NCBI GenBank assembly: GCA_945952315.1 | Contig: CAMFIE010000003.1 | Location: 1 to 64,000 of the forward strand | Source of the DNA: an uncultured Rhizobium sp. | GTDB lineage: Bacteria; Pseudomonadota; Alphaproteobacteria; Rhizobiales; Rhizobiaceae | Direction: 5' to 3' | Length of the DNA stretch: 64,000 nt | In this document: positions 54,702 through 64,000 of the stretch, in pieces | Numbering within the stretch: position 1 is the first letter of the stretch | How the letters are laid out: every line of letters begins with the position of its first letter | The notes under the pieces: model-generated | The model's database searches: none | Seen by the model: only the letters and a program-made list of their open reading frames with translations | What the model was told of the DNA's origin: nothing | Translations under genes and position numbers: made by a program

Positions 54702-55937
54702 ATGAATATCCGCGTGACCGTGGCCGCGTTTGCCGCGACCGTGGCGCTGCCCTTTGCGGCGGCCCATGCAACCGATCTTGAAGTAACCCACTGGTGGACC
54801 TCTGGCGGCGAGGCCGCTGCCGTGGCCGAACTGGCCAAGGCCTTCGATGCGACCGGCAACAAATGGGTGGATGGCGCGATTGCCGGCTCCGGCGATGTCG
54901 CCCGCCCGATCATGATCAGCCGTATCACCGGCGGTGACCCGATGGGAGCGACCCAGTTCAACCATGGCCGTCAGGCCGAGGAACTGATTGAAAACGGCCT
55001 GATGCAGGATCTGACGGAAGTCGCCGAAAAGGAGCACTGGAAGGATATCATCCGCCCGTCTTCGCTGCTCGATGCCTGCACCAAGGACGGCAAGATCTAT
55101 TGCGCGCCGGTGAACATTCACTCCTGGCAGTGGATGTGGCTGTCGAACGCCGCCTTCGAAAAGGCTGGCGTTGCCGTGCCGAAGGACTGGTATGAATTCG
55201 AAGCCGCCGTTCCCGCCCTGCAGAAGGCCGGCATCGTGCCGCTTGCCGTCGGTGGCCAGAGCTGGCAGTCAAAGGGTGCCTTCGACGTGATGGCCATTGC
55301 GCTTGCTGGCATCGACACCTGGAAGAAGGTTTACATCGACAAGGATGCCGAAGCCGCCCGCGGTCCGGAATTCGCGAAAGTCTGGGCCGCTGCCGCGAAG
55401 GCCCGCGAATGGTCCAAGGACACCAAGGTTCAGGACTGGAACCAGGCCACCAACATGGTGATTACCGGCAAGGCCGCGGCCCAGATCATGGGTGACTGGG
55501 CGCAGGGTGAATTCCAGGTGGCGGGCCAGACCGCGGGCAAGGACTATACCTGCCTGCCCGGCCTTGGCGTCAACGAAGTGATCTCCACCGGTGGCGATGC
55601 CTTCTACTTCCCCAAGCAGAAGGATGCGGAAAAGACCAAGGCGCAGATGGTGCTCGCCTCCACCCTGCTTTCCAAGGAAACACAGGTGGCCTTCAACCTG
55701 AAGAAGGGCTCCGTTCCGGTGCGCGGCGACGTGGATCTCGCCTCTGCCAATGACTGCATGAAGAAGGGCCTCGATATTCTCGCCAAGGGCAATATCCTGC
55801 CGGATTCCAACCAGACCTTCTCGCCGGATACGCAGAACGCCCTGCAGGATGTGATCGTGCAGTTCTGGAACACGCCGTCAATCACGCCGGAAGATGCCCA
55901 GAAGCAGTTTGCCGATATCGTGGCACAGGCCGATTGA
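54702..55937 (+). CDS. CUT1 ABC sugar-binding protein (mannoside operon)
   Basis: 411 residues. Signal peptide ending AHA-TDL. Binding-protein motifs LEVTHWWTSGGEAAAVAELA and YCAPVNIHSWQWMWLS. Two Cys pairs are possible. First gene of a LacI-controlled operon. The GH2 enzyme downstream suggests a beta-mannoside or manno-oligosaccharide ligand. Confidence 0.92.
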   Translation: MNIRVTVAAFAATVALPFAAAHATDLEVTHWWTSGGEAAAVAELAKAFDATGNKWVDGAIAGSGDVARPIMISRITGGDPMGATQFNHGRQAEELIENGLMQDLTEVAEKEHWKDIIRPSSLLDACTKDGKIYCAPVNIHSWQWMWLSNAAFEKAGVAVPKDWYEFEAAVPALQKAGIVPLAVGGQSWQSKGAFDVMAIALAGIDTWKKVYIDKDAEAARGPEFAKVWAAAAKAREWSKDTKVQDWNQATNMVITGKAAAQIMGDWAQGEFQVAGQTAGKDYTCLPGLGVNEVISTGGDAFYFPKQKDAEKTKAQMVLASTLLSKETQVAFNLKKGSVPVRGDVDLASANDCMKKGLDILAKGNILPDSNQTFSPDTQNALQDVIVQFWNTPSITPEDAQKQFADIVAQAD

Positions 55938-56011
55938 GCCCTGCCCATAGCATCGACCGGCCCGGGGATCCGGGCCGGTCAGCCTGTCCGCGAAAGGGAG
56001 AGGGAGGTGTC

Positions 56012-56917
56012 ATGACGAACACGGCCCCCGAAGGGCGAAGAACGGGTCTTACCCGCAATCTCGCCGCAAAAATTGCTACCCTGCCAATGATCGCCACCGC
56101 GCTCGTGGTGTTTCTCGGCGGCACGATCTGGACGGTGGTTTACTCCTTCACCAATTCGAAGCTGCTGCCGAAACTGAACTTCGTCGGACTTGCGCAATAT
56201 CGCAGGCTGTGGAGCACCGAGCGCTGGCTCGTTTCCGTCGACAATCTCATGATCTATGGCATCTGCATGCTGATCCTGTCGCTGGTCATCGGCTTCGTGC
56301 TCGCGGCCCTGATGGATCAGAAGATCCGTTTCGAGAATGTTTTCCGTACCATCTATCTCTATCCTTTCGCCCTGTCCTTCATCGTCACCGGCCTTGTCTG
56401 GCAATGGATCCTCAATCCGGAATTCGGCGTGCAGAAGGTGGTGCGCAGCCTTGGCTTCACCGACTTCATCTTCGACCCGCTCTATGACCAGCAGATCGTG
56501 ATTTTCGGCATTCTGATTGCCGCCGTCTGGCAGGGAACCGGGCTGATCATGTGCATCATGCTCGCCGGTCTACGTGGCATCGACGAGGATATCTGGAAGG
56601 CGGCGCGGGTGGACGGCATCCCCACCTGGAAGACCTATGTCTTCATCATCATCCCGATGATGCGGCCTGTTTTCATCACCGCGCTGGTGCTGATCGGCTC
56701 GGCCATCGTCAAGGTCTACGATCTTGTCGTCGCCCAGACCGGTGGTGGACCCGGCATCGCCTCCGAAGTGCCGGCCAAATATGTCTATCAGGTGATGTTC
56801 ACGGCGCAGAACCTAGGTCAGGGCTTTGCCGCCTCCACCATGATGCTGATCCCGGTGATCATTCTGGTGATCCCCTGGGCCTATCTCGAATTTTCAGGAA
56901 AGCGGCGCCATGGCTGA
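56012..56917 (+). CDS. ABC sugar permease (MalF type)
   Basis: 301 residues from ATG 56012 (GAGAGGGAGG upstream). Six helices, EAA loop KAARVDGIPTWKTYVFIIIP. Overlaps the next permease by 8 bases. Confidence 0.9.
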   Translation: MTNTAPEGRRTGLTRNLAAKIATLPMIATALVVFLGGTIWTVVYSFTNSKLLPKLNFVGLAQYRRLWSTERWLVSVDNLMIYGICMLILSLVIGFVLAALMDQKIRFENVFRTIYLYPFALSFIVTGLVWQWILNPEFGVQKVVRSLGFTDFIFDPLYDQQIVIFGILIAAVWQGTGLIMCIMLAGLRGIDEDIWKAARVDGIPTWKTYVFIIIPMMRPVFITALVLIGSAIVKVYDLVVAQTGGGPGIASEVPAKYVYQVMFTAQNLGQGFAASTMMLIPVIILVIPWAYLEFSGKRRHG

Positions 56918-57827
56918 TACCCTCCGCATCGAAGGCGCGGTCACGCCCGAAGGCCCGCATGGTCGCAAGCCGCGGCGGGCCCTGTCACGCCGCAATATCA
57001 TGATCTATGGCGTGCTCCTTCTCGCCGCCTTCTATTACATCCTGCCGCTTTACGTGATGGTGGTGACGTCGCTCAAGGGCATGCCGGAAATCCGGCTTGG
57101 CAACATCTTCTCGCCGCCGGTGGAGATCACCTTCGAGCCCTGGGTCAAGGCCTGGTCCGAGGCATGCACGGGACTGAATTGCGACGGGCTTTCGCGCGGC
57201 TTCTGGAATTCGGTGCTGATCACCGTTCCAAGCGTCCTGATCTCGATTGCCGTTGCCTCGATCAATGGCTATGCGCTCGCCAACTGGCGGTTCAAGGGAT
57301 CGGATGTGTTCTTCACCATCCTGATTGTCGGGGCTTTCATCCCCTATCAGGTGATGCTCTATCCGATGGTGATCATCCTTCGGGAGCTCGGCATCTACGG
57401 TACGCTGGCCGGGCTGATCGTGGTGCACACGGTGTTCGGCATGCCCATTCTGACACTTCTGTTCCGCAACTATTTCACCTCGCTGCCGGAAGAGCTGTTC
57501 AAGGCGGCGCGGGTCGATGGCGCAGGTTTCTGGGGTATCTACCTCCACATCATGCTGCCGATGGCGGTGCCGATCATGGTTGTCGCGATGATCCTGCAGG
57601 TCACCGGCATCTGGAATGACTTCCTGTTCGGTGTCGTCTTCACCCGCCCGGACTATTACCCGATGACCGTTCAGCTGAACAACATCGTCAACTCGGTTCA
57701 GGGGGTGAAGGAATACAATGTCAACATGGCCGCCACCATTCTCACCGGTGCGGTTCCGCTCGCCGTCTATTTCTTCTCCGGCAGATATTTCGTGCGCGGC
57801 ATCGCCGCTGGCGCAGTGAAGGGCTGA
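56910..57827 (+). CDS. ABC sugar permease (MalG type)
   Basis: 305 residues. Six helices with EAA loop KAARVDGAGFWGIYLHIMLP. The cytoplasmic N-terminus is long and basic. Partner of the preceding permease. Confidence 0.9.
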   Translation: MADTLRIEGAVTPEGPHGRKPRRALSRRNIMIYGVLLLAAFYYILPLYVMVVTSLKGMPEIRLGNIFSPPVEITFEPWVKAWSEACTGLNCDGLSRGFWNSVLITVPSVLISIAVASINGYALANWRFKGSDVFFTILIVGAFIPYQVMLYPMVIILRELGIYGTLAGLIVVHTVFGMPILTLLFRNYFTSLPEELFKAARVDGAGFWGIYLHIMLPMAVPIMVVAMILQVTGIWNDFLFGVVFTRPDYYPMTVQLNNIVNSVQGVKEYNVNMAATILTGAVPLAVYFFSGRYFVRGIAAGAVKG

Positions 57828-57833
57828 TCCTCG

Positions 57834-58919
57834 ATGACCTCCAGTGTTTCGATCAAGAACCTCTCCCTCGATTTCGGGGCCGTCAGCGTGCTGAAGACGC
57901 TCAATCTGGATATCGAGGATGGCGAGTTCCTGGTGCTGCTCGGCTCTTCCGGCTGCGGGAAATCCACGCTTTTGAACTGCATCGCGGGCCTGCTTGAGCC
58001 GACGGCCGGACAGATCTTCATCAAGGGCAGAAATGTCACCTGGGAAGAGCCGAAGGACCGCGGGATCGGAATGGTGTTCCAGTCCTATGCGCTCTATCCG
58101 CAGATGACGGTGGAAAAGAACCTCTCCTTCGGCCTGAAAATCGCCGGCATGGACCGGTCGGAGATCGAGCGGCGCGTCGCGCGCGCGGCCGGCATTCTGC
58201 AGATCGAGCCGCTGCTGAAGCGCAAGCCCGCAGAGCTTTCCGGCGGCCAGCGCCAACGCGTGGCAATCGGCCGGGCGCTGGTGCGTGATGTCGACGTCTT
58301 CCTGTTCGACGAACCGCTGTCCAATCTCGATGCGAAGCTGCGCGCCGAGCTTCGCGTCGAGCTGAAACGCCTCCACCAGTCTCTGAAAAACACGATGATC
58401 TACGTCACCCATGACCAGATCGAGGCGCTCACCCTCGCGGACCGCATCGCCATCATGAAGAATGGCGTGATCCAGCAGCTCGATGCGCCGGATGTGATTT
58501 ACAACGCGCCAAGAAACCTGTTTGTCGCAGGCTTCATCGGTTCGCCATCGATGAATTTCCTGAAGGGCACCCTGGTGGCCGATCCGGGTGGGATCGCTTT
58601 TGAAACCAATGGTGCGCGCTTCAGCCTCGCCGGATACCGGACACCGGCAACACTGGACGCAGGCCGTCCGGTCCTGCTCGGCCTTCGCCCGGAACATATC
58701 CGCGTCAACGAAGAGGGCGGTGCGGTCAGCCACGAAGCCATCGTCGATATCGAAGAGCCGATGGGGGCCGACAATCTTTTGTGGCTGAAGCATGCGGGAC
58801 ATACGCTCTCCGTCCGGGTAAACGGCGCGCGCCGCTTCAGCCCCGGCACGGCCGTGCGGCTCTCCTTCGACATGGCGATGGCGTCCCTGTTCGATGCGGC
58901 AAGCGAAGAGCGTCTCTGA
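57834..58919 (+). CDS. ABC sugar importer ATPase (mannoside operon)
   Basis: 361 residues. Walker A GSSGCGKST, Q-loop [11 protein letters not shown], signature [14 protein letters not shown], Walker [14 protein letters not shown]-loop VTHDQ, C-terminal OB domain. Paralogous to the ATPase at 42683. Starts 6 bases after the permease stop. Confidence 0.95.
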   Translation: MTSSVSIKNLSLDFGAVSVLKTLNLDIEDGEFLVLLGSSGCGKSTLLNCIAGLLEPTAGQIFIKGRNVTWEEPKDRGIGMVFQSYALYPQMTVEKNLSFGLKIAGMDRSEIERRVARAAGILQIEPLLKRKPAELSGGQRQRVAIGRALVRDVDVFLFDEPLSNLDAKLRAELRVELKRLHQSLKNTMIYVTHDQIEALTLADRIAIMKNGVIQQLDAPDVIYNAPRNLFVAGFIGSPSMNFLKGTLVADPGGIAFETNGARFSLAGYRTPATLDAGRPVLLGLRPEHIRVNEEGGAVSHEAIVDIEEPMGADNLLWLKHAGHTLSVRVNGARRFSPGTAVRLSFDMAMASLFDAASEERL

Positions 58920-58928
58920 GGTCAGCCG

Positions 58929-61385
58929 ATGAATGCGATGAAGCGCCATGCACCCATCGACCTTGCCGGTCTCTGGAACCTGCACTCCGCAGACGGACGC
59001 CACGCCGTGCCTATGACGGTGCCCGGAGACGTGCATTCGGCGCTACAGCAAGGCGGCATGATTGCCGATCCCTATTTCGGCCGCAACGACCAGGATATCG
59101 GCTGGGTGGCAGAAACGGACTGGGTCCTCGAACGCTCTTTCACAGTCGAAAACCCTGAGGGTCAATGGTATCTCGATCTTGATCAGGTCGACACGATTGC
59201 CACCGTCTATCTGAATGATAACAGGGTGCTGGAGGCTGAGAATTGTTTCCGCCGCTACCGGCCTGATGTCTCCGGCCTGTTGAAGGCAGGGGAAAATCAT
59301 ATCCGCTTCCTCTTTCCCTCAAGCATCGAGGAAGGCCGCAAGCGCCATGCGGCGCAGCCTTTCGATGTCCCCTGGCTTGAGGCGAATTCGCCGATCCCCT
59401 ACGGCAACATGCTGCGCAAGCCGCAATGCCATTTCGGCTGGGACTGGAACATCGCGCTCGCACCACTCGGCCTTTATGGCACCGTGTCACTGAAGCGGAT
59501 GGATAGCGGGCGGATCGACCATGTCGTGACCCGTCAGACCCATCATCCGGATGGCACCGTCGATCTTTCCGTCTCGGTCACGCTGTTTGCACCGGCGGCG
59601 ACAAAGGCTGCGCTCATCGTGACATTCGATCAGATGCAGCAGGAGATTGCCTGCGATCTTCATCATGGCGAAACCACCGTCACCCGGACATTCCGGCTTG
59701 AAAATCCGTCGCTCTGGTGGCCGCATGGTTCGGGCGAGCAGGCGCTTTACCCGCTTTCGGTCCAACTGGATGCGGACCGGGTGAATCGTCAGATCGGCAT
59801 CCGGCAGGTGGAGCTTCTGACGACACCGGATGCGGCAGGCAGCCGCTTTGCACTGAAGGTCAACGGGCGGGAAATCTTCTGCCGGGGGGCGAACTGGATC
59901 CCGGCCGATGCTCTCTTTTCCAGAACCAGCCCGGCGAAAACCGAAGCCCTTCTCACCTCCGCCATCGATGCCAACATGAACATGATCCGTGTCTGGGGCG
60001 GCGGCTTTTACGAGCAGGATCATTTTTATGACCTCTGCGACCGGCTGGGGCTGATGGTCTGGCAGGACTTCATGTTTGCCTGCAATCTCTATCCATCAAC
60101 ACCGGATTTTCTCGCCAATGTACGTGCCGAGGTGGACGATCAGGTGCGGCGGCTTTCGTCGCATGCCTCGATCATGCTCTGGTGCGGCGACAACGAGCTG
60201 GTGGGCGCCCTCACCTGGTTCGATGTCTCGCGCCAGAATCGCGACCGCTATCTCGTCTCCTATGACCGGCTGAACCGGGTGGTCGAGGAAGGGCTCCGGG
60301 CGGCCGCACCGGATGCGATCTGGTGGCCATCAAGCCCCGCCTCCGGCTATCTCGATTATGGTGATGCTTGGCATGCGGATGGTTCCGGCGACATGCATTT
60401 CTGGTCGGTCTGGCATGAGAACAAGAGCTTTGACCATTATCGCAGCGTGAAGCCGCGCTTTTGCTCCGAATTCGGCTTCCAGTCCTATACATCGCTTCCG
60501 GTCATCCGTGGTTTTGCGGGCGAGAACGATCTCAACATCGCGTCCCCGGTGATGGAGCTGCACCAGAAGAACAAGGGCGGAAACGAGCGTATCGCTGCGA
60601 CCCTGTTCCGTTACTTCCGCTTTCCCGAGGGCTTTGCCAATTTCGTCTATCTGAGCCAGGTACAACAGGCACTCGCAATCCAGACGGCGGTGGACTACTG
60701 GCGCTCGCTGAAACCGCATTGCATGGGCACGCTCTACTGGCAGCTGAATGACACATGGCCGGTCGCCTCATGGGCGAGCCTTGACTATGGCGGCGGCTGG
60801 AAAGCGCTGCATTTTGCCGCCCGCCGTTTTTTCCAGCCCGTGCATGTAATGGCCGTTCCGGAAGGGGATTGGATCCGTCTGATGGCTGTCAATGATACGG
60901 CGGAGCCGGTGGAGCTTGTGCTTTGCCTTTCCACCCTGACACTGGACGGAAAGCGGATCGCCCTTTCTCGCGAGACAGGTCAGTGCCCGCCAGACAAGGC
61001 CGTCGAGCTCGCCCGCGTCGAACGCCGGACCCTTTCTCCCGGCTACTTGCTGGCCTGGGATTTCATCGCCACCAATGGCATGAGCGGAGCAGGTCATCAT
61101 GTTGCCGATACCTACAAGGCACTGGATCTGCAGCCCGCCGGTCTTTCAAAAACCGTAAGCGCCAATGGGGGCGGCACGTTCCGGATCGAAATCCGCGCCC
61201 GTGGCCTTGCGCTATTCGTGATGGTGGAGAGTGACCGGAAAGGCCGCTTTTCCGACAATCTGTTCGATCTCGCTGCCGGTGAAAGCCGGGTGCTGCAGTT
61301 TAAGCCGGAGACCGGCGCCGCCGATGAACCGCCACCGGATTTCCGGATCTACGACCTTCATTCCAGTTATGCCGGAAGCGGATGA
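58929..61385 (+). CDS. GH2 beta-mannosidase
   Basis: 818 residues, no signal peptide. Jelly-roll start LAGLWNLHSADGR, mannosidase-type QCHFGWDWN, then a TIM barrel with RVWGGGFYEQDHFYDLCD, acid/base E423 in WCGDNELVGA and nucleophile E514 in FCSEFGFQS, then TLYWQLNDTWPVASWASLDY. The FGWDWN and WGGG features separate beta-mannosidases from beta-galactosidases within GH2. It releases mannose from imported beta-mannosides in the cytoplasm. Confidence 0.9.
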   Translation: MNAMKRHAPIDLAGLWNLHSADGRHAVPMTVPGDVHSALQQGGMIADPYFGRNDQDIGWVAETDWVLERSFTVENPEGQWYLDLDQVDTIATVYLNDNRVLEAENCFRRYRPDVSGLLKAGENHIRFLFPSSIEEGRKRHAAQPFDVPWLEANSPIPYGNMLRKPQCHFGWDWNIALAPLGLYGTVSLKRMDSGRIDHVVTRQTHHPDGTVDLSVSVTLFAPAATKAALIVTFDQMQQEIACDLHHGETTVTRTFRLENPSLWWPHGSGEQALYPLSVQLDADRVNRQIGIRQVELLTTPDAAGSRFALKVNGREIFCRGANWIPADALFSRTSPAKTEALLTSAIDANMNMIRVWGGGFYEQDHFYDLCDRLGLMVWQDFMFACNLYPSTPDFLANVRAEVDDQVRRLSSHASIMLWCGDNELVGALTWFDVSRQNRDRYLVSYDRLNRVVEEGLRAAAPDAIWWPSSPASGYLDYGDAWHADGSGDMHFWSVWHENKSFDHYRSVKPRFCSEFGFQSYTSLPVIRGFAGENDLNIASPVMELHQKNKGGNERIAATLFRYFRFPEGFANFVYLSQVQQALAIQTAVDYWRSLKPHCMGTLYWQLNDTWPVASWASLDYGGGWKALHFAARRFFQPVHVMAVPEGDWIRLMAVNDTAEPVELVLCLSTLTLDGKRIALSRETGQCPPDKAVELARVERRTLSPGYLLAWDFIATNGMSGAGHHVADTYKALDLQPAGLSKTVSANGGGTFRIEIRARGLALFVMVESDRKGRFSDNLFDLAAGESRVLQFKPETGAADEPPPDFRIYDLHSSYAGSG

Positions 61386-61433
61386 TCCCGATCCGCGACG
61401 ATATGGCTTAACAAATCAAGACGAGGACAGACC

Positions 61434-62195
61434 ATGACGAAACTCAGTTTCCAGCTCTACAGCGCCCGCAACTATCAACCCTTTTCCACGATTTACGCCA
61501 AGCTTGCCGCCGCCGGTTACAAGGAGGTGGAAGGTTTCGGCTTTATTTACGAAGGCATGAGCGATGTCGAGTTGTCCAGCCTCAAGGCTGATCTCGACCG
61601 TCATGGCCTCACCATGCCGACCGGGCATTTTTCCATCGACATTCTTGAGGCCAATCCGGCCCGTGCCATCGAGATAGCAAGGGTGCTTGGCATGGAAAGC
61701 GCCTATTGCCCCTGGCTGATGCCGGACCAGAGGCCGACCACGGCCGCAGGCTGGTTTGCCTTTGGCGAGCGGCTGCAAAAGGCCGGCCAGCCGCTGATCA
61801 AGGCAGGGCTCGACTTCGGCTGGCACAACCACGATTTCGAATTCCTGCCGCTCGAAGGCGGCACGACGGCACAGGAGCAGATTTTCGCAGGCGGGCCGGA
61901 TCTCTCCTGGGAGGCCGACTTCGCCTGGGTCATCCGCGGCAAGGCCGACCCGTTCCACTGGATCGAGAGGATGGGCGACCGGATCACTTCGGTCCATGTC
62001 AAGGATATCGCACCCGCCGGCGAAAATGCCGATGAGGATGGCTGGGCCGATGTCGGCCACGGTATTGTCCCCTGGGCACGGCTGAAGGCGGCCCTCAAGG
62101 GCACGCGCGCGCGCCATTTCATCATCGAACACGACAATCCGAACGATATCGACCGGCTGATCACCCGGTCCTACCAGTCCTTCACATCCTATTGA
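61434..62195 (+). CDS. Sugar isomerase/epimerase-like TIM barrel protein
   Basis: 253 residues. AP endonuclease family 2 fold with YKEVEGFGFIYEGMSD, GLDFGWHNHDFEFLPLEGG (metal ligands), WEADFAWVIRGK, SVHVKDIAP and IIEHDNP. Such proteins isomerise or epimerise keto or aldo sugars. It follows the beta-mannosidase and precedes a dehydrogenase, so it may process mannose or an oxidised product. Confidence 0.8.
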   Translation: MTKLSFQLYSARNYQPFSTIYAKLAAAGYKEVEGFGFIYEGMSDVELSSLKADLDRHGLTMPTGHFSIDILEANPARAIEIARVLGMESAYCPWLMPDQRPTTAAGWFAFGERLQKAGQPLIKAGLDFGWHNHDFEFLPLEGGTTAQEQIFAGGPDLSWEADFAWVIRGKADPFHWIERMGDRITSVHVKDIAPAGENADEDGWADVGHGIVPWARLKAALKGTRARHFIIEHDNPNDIDRLITRSYQSFTSY

Positions 62196-62207
62196 GCGGG
62201 GTCTTCC

Positions 62208-63344
62208 ATGTCCAAAACCCTCGGCGTCGGCATCCTTGGATGCGGCAATATCTCCACCACCTATTTTTCACTGGCCCCCCTTTTCAAGGGGCTCGAGGTG
62301 CGCGCCTGTGCCGATCTCAACGCGGAGGCGGCAAAGGCACGCGCTGCGGAATACAAGGTCCGCGCGCAGTCGGTCGATGACCTTCTCGCCAATGACGAGG
62401 TGGACGTCATCGTCAACCTGACCATTCCCGATGCGCATTATCCGGTAACGAAGCGCATTCTCGAAGCGGGCAAGCATGCCTATTCCGAAAAGCCGCTGGT
62501 TCTCAGCCTTGAACAGGGAGAGGATCTGCGGCGGATCGCTCAGGCGAAAAAACTTGCCGTCGGCTGCGCCCCGGATACGTTTCTGGGTGGCGCCCATCAG
62601 CAGGCGCGCGCCTATATCGATCAGGGCGGTGTCGGCCGCATCACCTCCGGTGCCTGCTATGTGATGGGCCCGGGCATGGAAATGTGGCATCCCAATCCGG
62701 ATTTCTTTTTTCTGCCCGGCGGTGGCCCGATCCTTGATATGGGTCCTTACTATATTGCCAACCTCATCAATCTGATCGGCCCGGTCAAACGGGTGGCAGC
62801 GCTCACCTCGAAAGCACGCGACAATCGCACGATCACCAGCGAACCGCGCAAGGGCGAGGTGATCCCGGTAAAGACCCCCACCAATATCAACGCGCTTCTC
62901 GAATTCCAGAGCGGCGCAACCATTACGCTTTCGGCAAGCTGGGATGTCTGGGCCCACCGCCATGCCAATATGGAACTCTACGGCACCGATGGTTCGATTT
63001 TCGTGCCCGATCCGAACTTCTTCGGCGGCAAGGTTGAGGTTTCCGGCAAGAACGATGACATCCGGGCGCTCGACGGTTGGGATCATCCGTTTGGCAAGAT
63101 GAACCAGGACCATCCGGTTCTTGGACCGCTTGCAAATTACCGCACGGCCGGGCTTGCAGATATGGTACAGGCGCTTCTGACCGGTCGCGATGCCCGCTGT
63201 TCGCTGGATCGCACACTGCATGGCGTGGATGTGATGACCTCGATCCTGCAATCCGGCGAAACCGGCCAGTTCGTGGAGATGACCACCACCTGTACCCAGC
63301 CTGCCGCTCTTGGCATCGAAGAGGCTGCCGCCTTGCTGAAATGA
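62208..63344 (+). CDS. Gfo/Idh/MocA-family oxidoreductase
   Basis: 378 residues. N-terminal Rossmann domain (VGILGCGNISTTYFSLAPL), EKPLVLSLEQGEDL with the conserved EKP lysine, then the alpha/beta domain with GGGPILDMGPYYIANLINLI. NAD(P)-dependent sugar dehydrogenase. Oxidation of the sugar released by the upstream GH2 enzyme is a reasonable guess. Confidence 0.9.
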   Translation: MSKTLGVGILGCGNISTTYFSLAPLFKGLEVRACADLNAEAAKARAAEYKVRAQSVDDLLANDEVDVIVNLTIPDAHYPVTKRILEAGKHAYSEKPLVLSLEQGEDLRRIAQAKKLAVGCAPDTFLGGAHQQARAYIDQGGVGRITSGACYVMGPGMEMWHPNPDFFFLPGGGPILDMGPYYIANLINLIGPVKRVAALTSKARDNRTITSEPRKGEVIPVKTPTNINALLEFQSGATITLSASWDVWAHRHANMELYGTDGSIFVPDPNFFGGKVEVSGKNDDIRALDGWDHPFGKMNQDHPVLGPLANYRTAGLADMVQALLTGRDARCSLDRTLHGVDVMTSILQSGETGQFVEMTTTCTQPAALGIEEAAALLK

Positions 63345-63352
63345 CAGGACAG

Positions 63353-63383
63353 GGAGCGCTAGCCTTTGCAAAGCTAGCGCTCC
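63353..63383. repeat. 31-base hairpin within the operon
   Basis: GGAGCGCTAGC (63353-63363) and GCTAGCGCTCC (63373-63383) are perfect arms around CTTTGCAAA, itself nearly palindromic. No T tract. It may stabilise or process the mRNA, or be an operator. Confidence 0.6.
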
Positions 63384-63411
63384 AACACGCTCAAGCTTCA
63401 GGGAGAATGGG

Positions 63412-64000
63412 ATGAAGACGATCAAGGGACCGGCACTCTTTCTGGCCCAGTTTGCAGGGGATGCCGCACCGTTCAACAGCTTCCGGGAAATCACCCGCTG
63501 GGCTGCCGATTGCGGGTATGTCGGTGTACAGGTGCCGAGCTGGGACGGACGGCTGATTGACCTGGAGAAGGCTGCAAGCTCGAAAGCCTATTGCGACGAG
63601 CTCGCCGGGATTGCCCGCGAAAATGGCGTGGTGATCACCGAGCTTTCCACCCACCTTCAAGGCCAGCTGGTCGCGGTTCATCCGGCCTATGACGAGGCTT
63701 TCGATGGCTTTGCGGCACCACAGGTGCGCGGCAATCCGAAGGCGCGGGCCGCATGGGCAGCCGAGCAGGTGAAGCTTTGCCTCAGCGCTTCGAGAAATCT
63801 CGGTCTTTCCGCAATGGCGACCTTTTCCGGTGCGCTCTGCTGGCCTTTCCTTTATCCTTGGCCGCAACGCCCGGCTGGTCTCGTCGAAACCGCTTTTGAG
63901 GAACTGGCCCGCCGCTGGCGACCGATCCTTGACCATGCGGAGGACTGCGGCATCGACGTGGCCTATGAAATCCATCCGGGTGAAGACCTGCATGACGGGG
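63412..64000 (+). CDS. Sugar isomerase/epimerase-like protein (runs off the edge)
   Basis: 196 codons visible from ATG 63412 (GGGAGAATGGG upstream). TIM-barrel family: TRWAADCGYVGVQVPSWDGR, TELSTHLQGQLVAVHP, ATFSGALCWPFLYPWPQR, AYEIHPGEDLHD with the metal-binding Glu-x-His. Related to the gene at 61434 but longer and of a different subgroup. Incomplete at the window end. Confidence 0.82.
   Translation, partial: MKTIKGPALFLAQFAGDAAPFNSFREITRWAADCGYVGVQVPSWDGRLIDLEKAASSKAYCDELAGIARENGVVITELSTHLQGQLVAVHPAYDEAFDGFAAPQVRGNPKARAAWAAEQVKLCLSASRNLGLSAMATFSGALCWPFLYPWPQRPAGLVETAFEELARRWRPILDHAEDCGIDVAYEIHPGEDLHDG

Noticed and set aside
56985-59036. A 683-codon frame antisense to the ABC permease and ATPase genes
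   Set aside because: It spans three clear sense genes and is rich in His, Arg and Gln as expected of a shadow frame.

Overview
The window looks like chromosomal DNA of an alphaproteobacterium of the Rhizobiales, probably Brucella/Ochrobactrum-like. The evidence is GC-rich coding with frequent ATGA start/stop overlaps, several CUT1 sugar ABC operons, a VirK-type DUF535 protein and a feoAB pair. The assignment is inferred from gene style, not from a marker gene. No rRNA or tRNA gene was seen.

Positions 1 to about 13,700 are an accessory region. It starts with the tail of a membrane protein and a twice-frameshifted phosphatase pseudogene. An AlpA-like HTH gene and an unusual 529-residue tyrosine recombinase follow. 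Next comes a complete type II-C CRISPR-Cas system: a minus-strand tracrRNA with its own promoter and terminator, cas9, cas1, cas2, a leader with a perfect inverted repeat, and a 21-repeat array. A large membrane protein of unknown function and a P4-type integrase close the block. A 25-bp GCCCATCA motif pair, one copy near each end, may be att-like.

From 13,300 to 16,700 a decayed tctA tail and an intact aminotransferase/kinase pair lie between two copies of a ~120-bp repeat. From 16,700 to 29,600 there are an esterase-like protein, an autotransporter, a DUF535 protein, feoAB, an omptin-like barrel and two chemoreceptors.

From 29,600 to 35,800 a tight operon encodes a histidine/phenylalanine ammonia-lyase-like protein with an altered MIO tripeptide, a UbiD-type decarboxylase and a UbiX-type flavin prenyltransferase. 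It is divergent from a LysR-type regulator with two HTH domains. A Tat-exported amine oxidase follows.

From 36,400 to 45,700 an AraC regulator faces a galactoside operon: binding protein, two permeases, GH36, ATPase, GH42. From 45,850 to 53,140 a catabolic cluster of unknown substrate carries a NicX-like dioxygenase, an acyl-CoA dehydrogenase-like flavoprotein, an SRPBCC/alpha-beta hydrolase fusion, a TetR regulator, a glutamine synthetase-like ligase and an APC permease. From 53,223 to the right edge a LacI regulator with a matched operator pair controls a probable mannoside operon: ABC transporter, GH2 beta-mannosidase, two TIM-barrel isomerases and a Gfo/Idh/MocA dehydrogenase.
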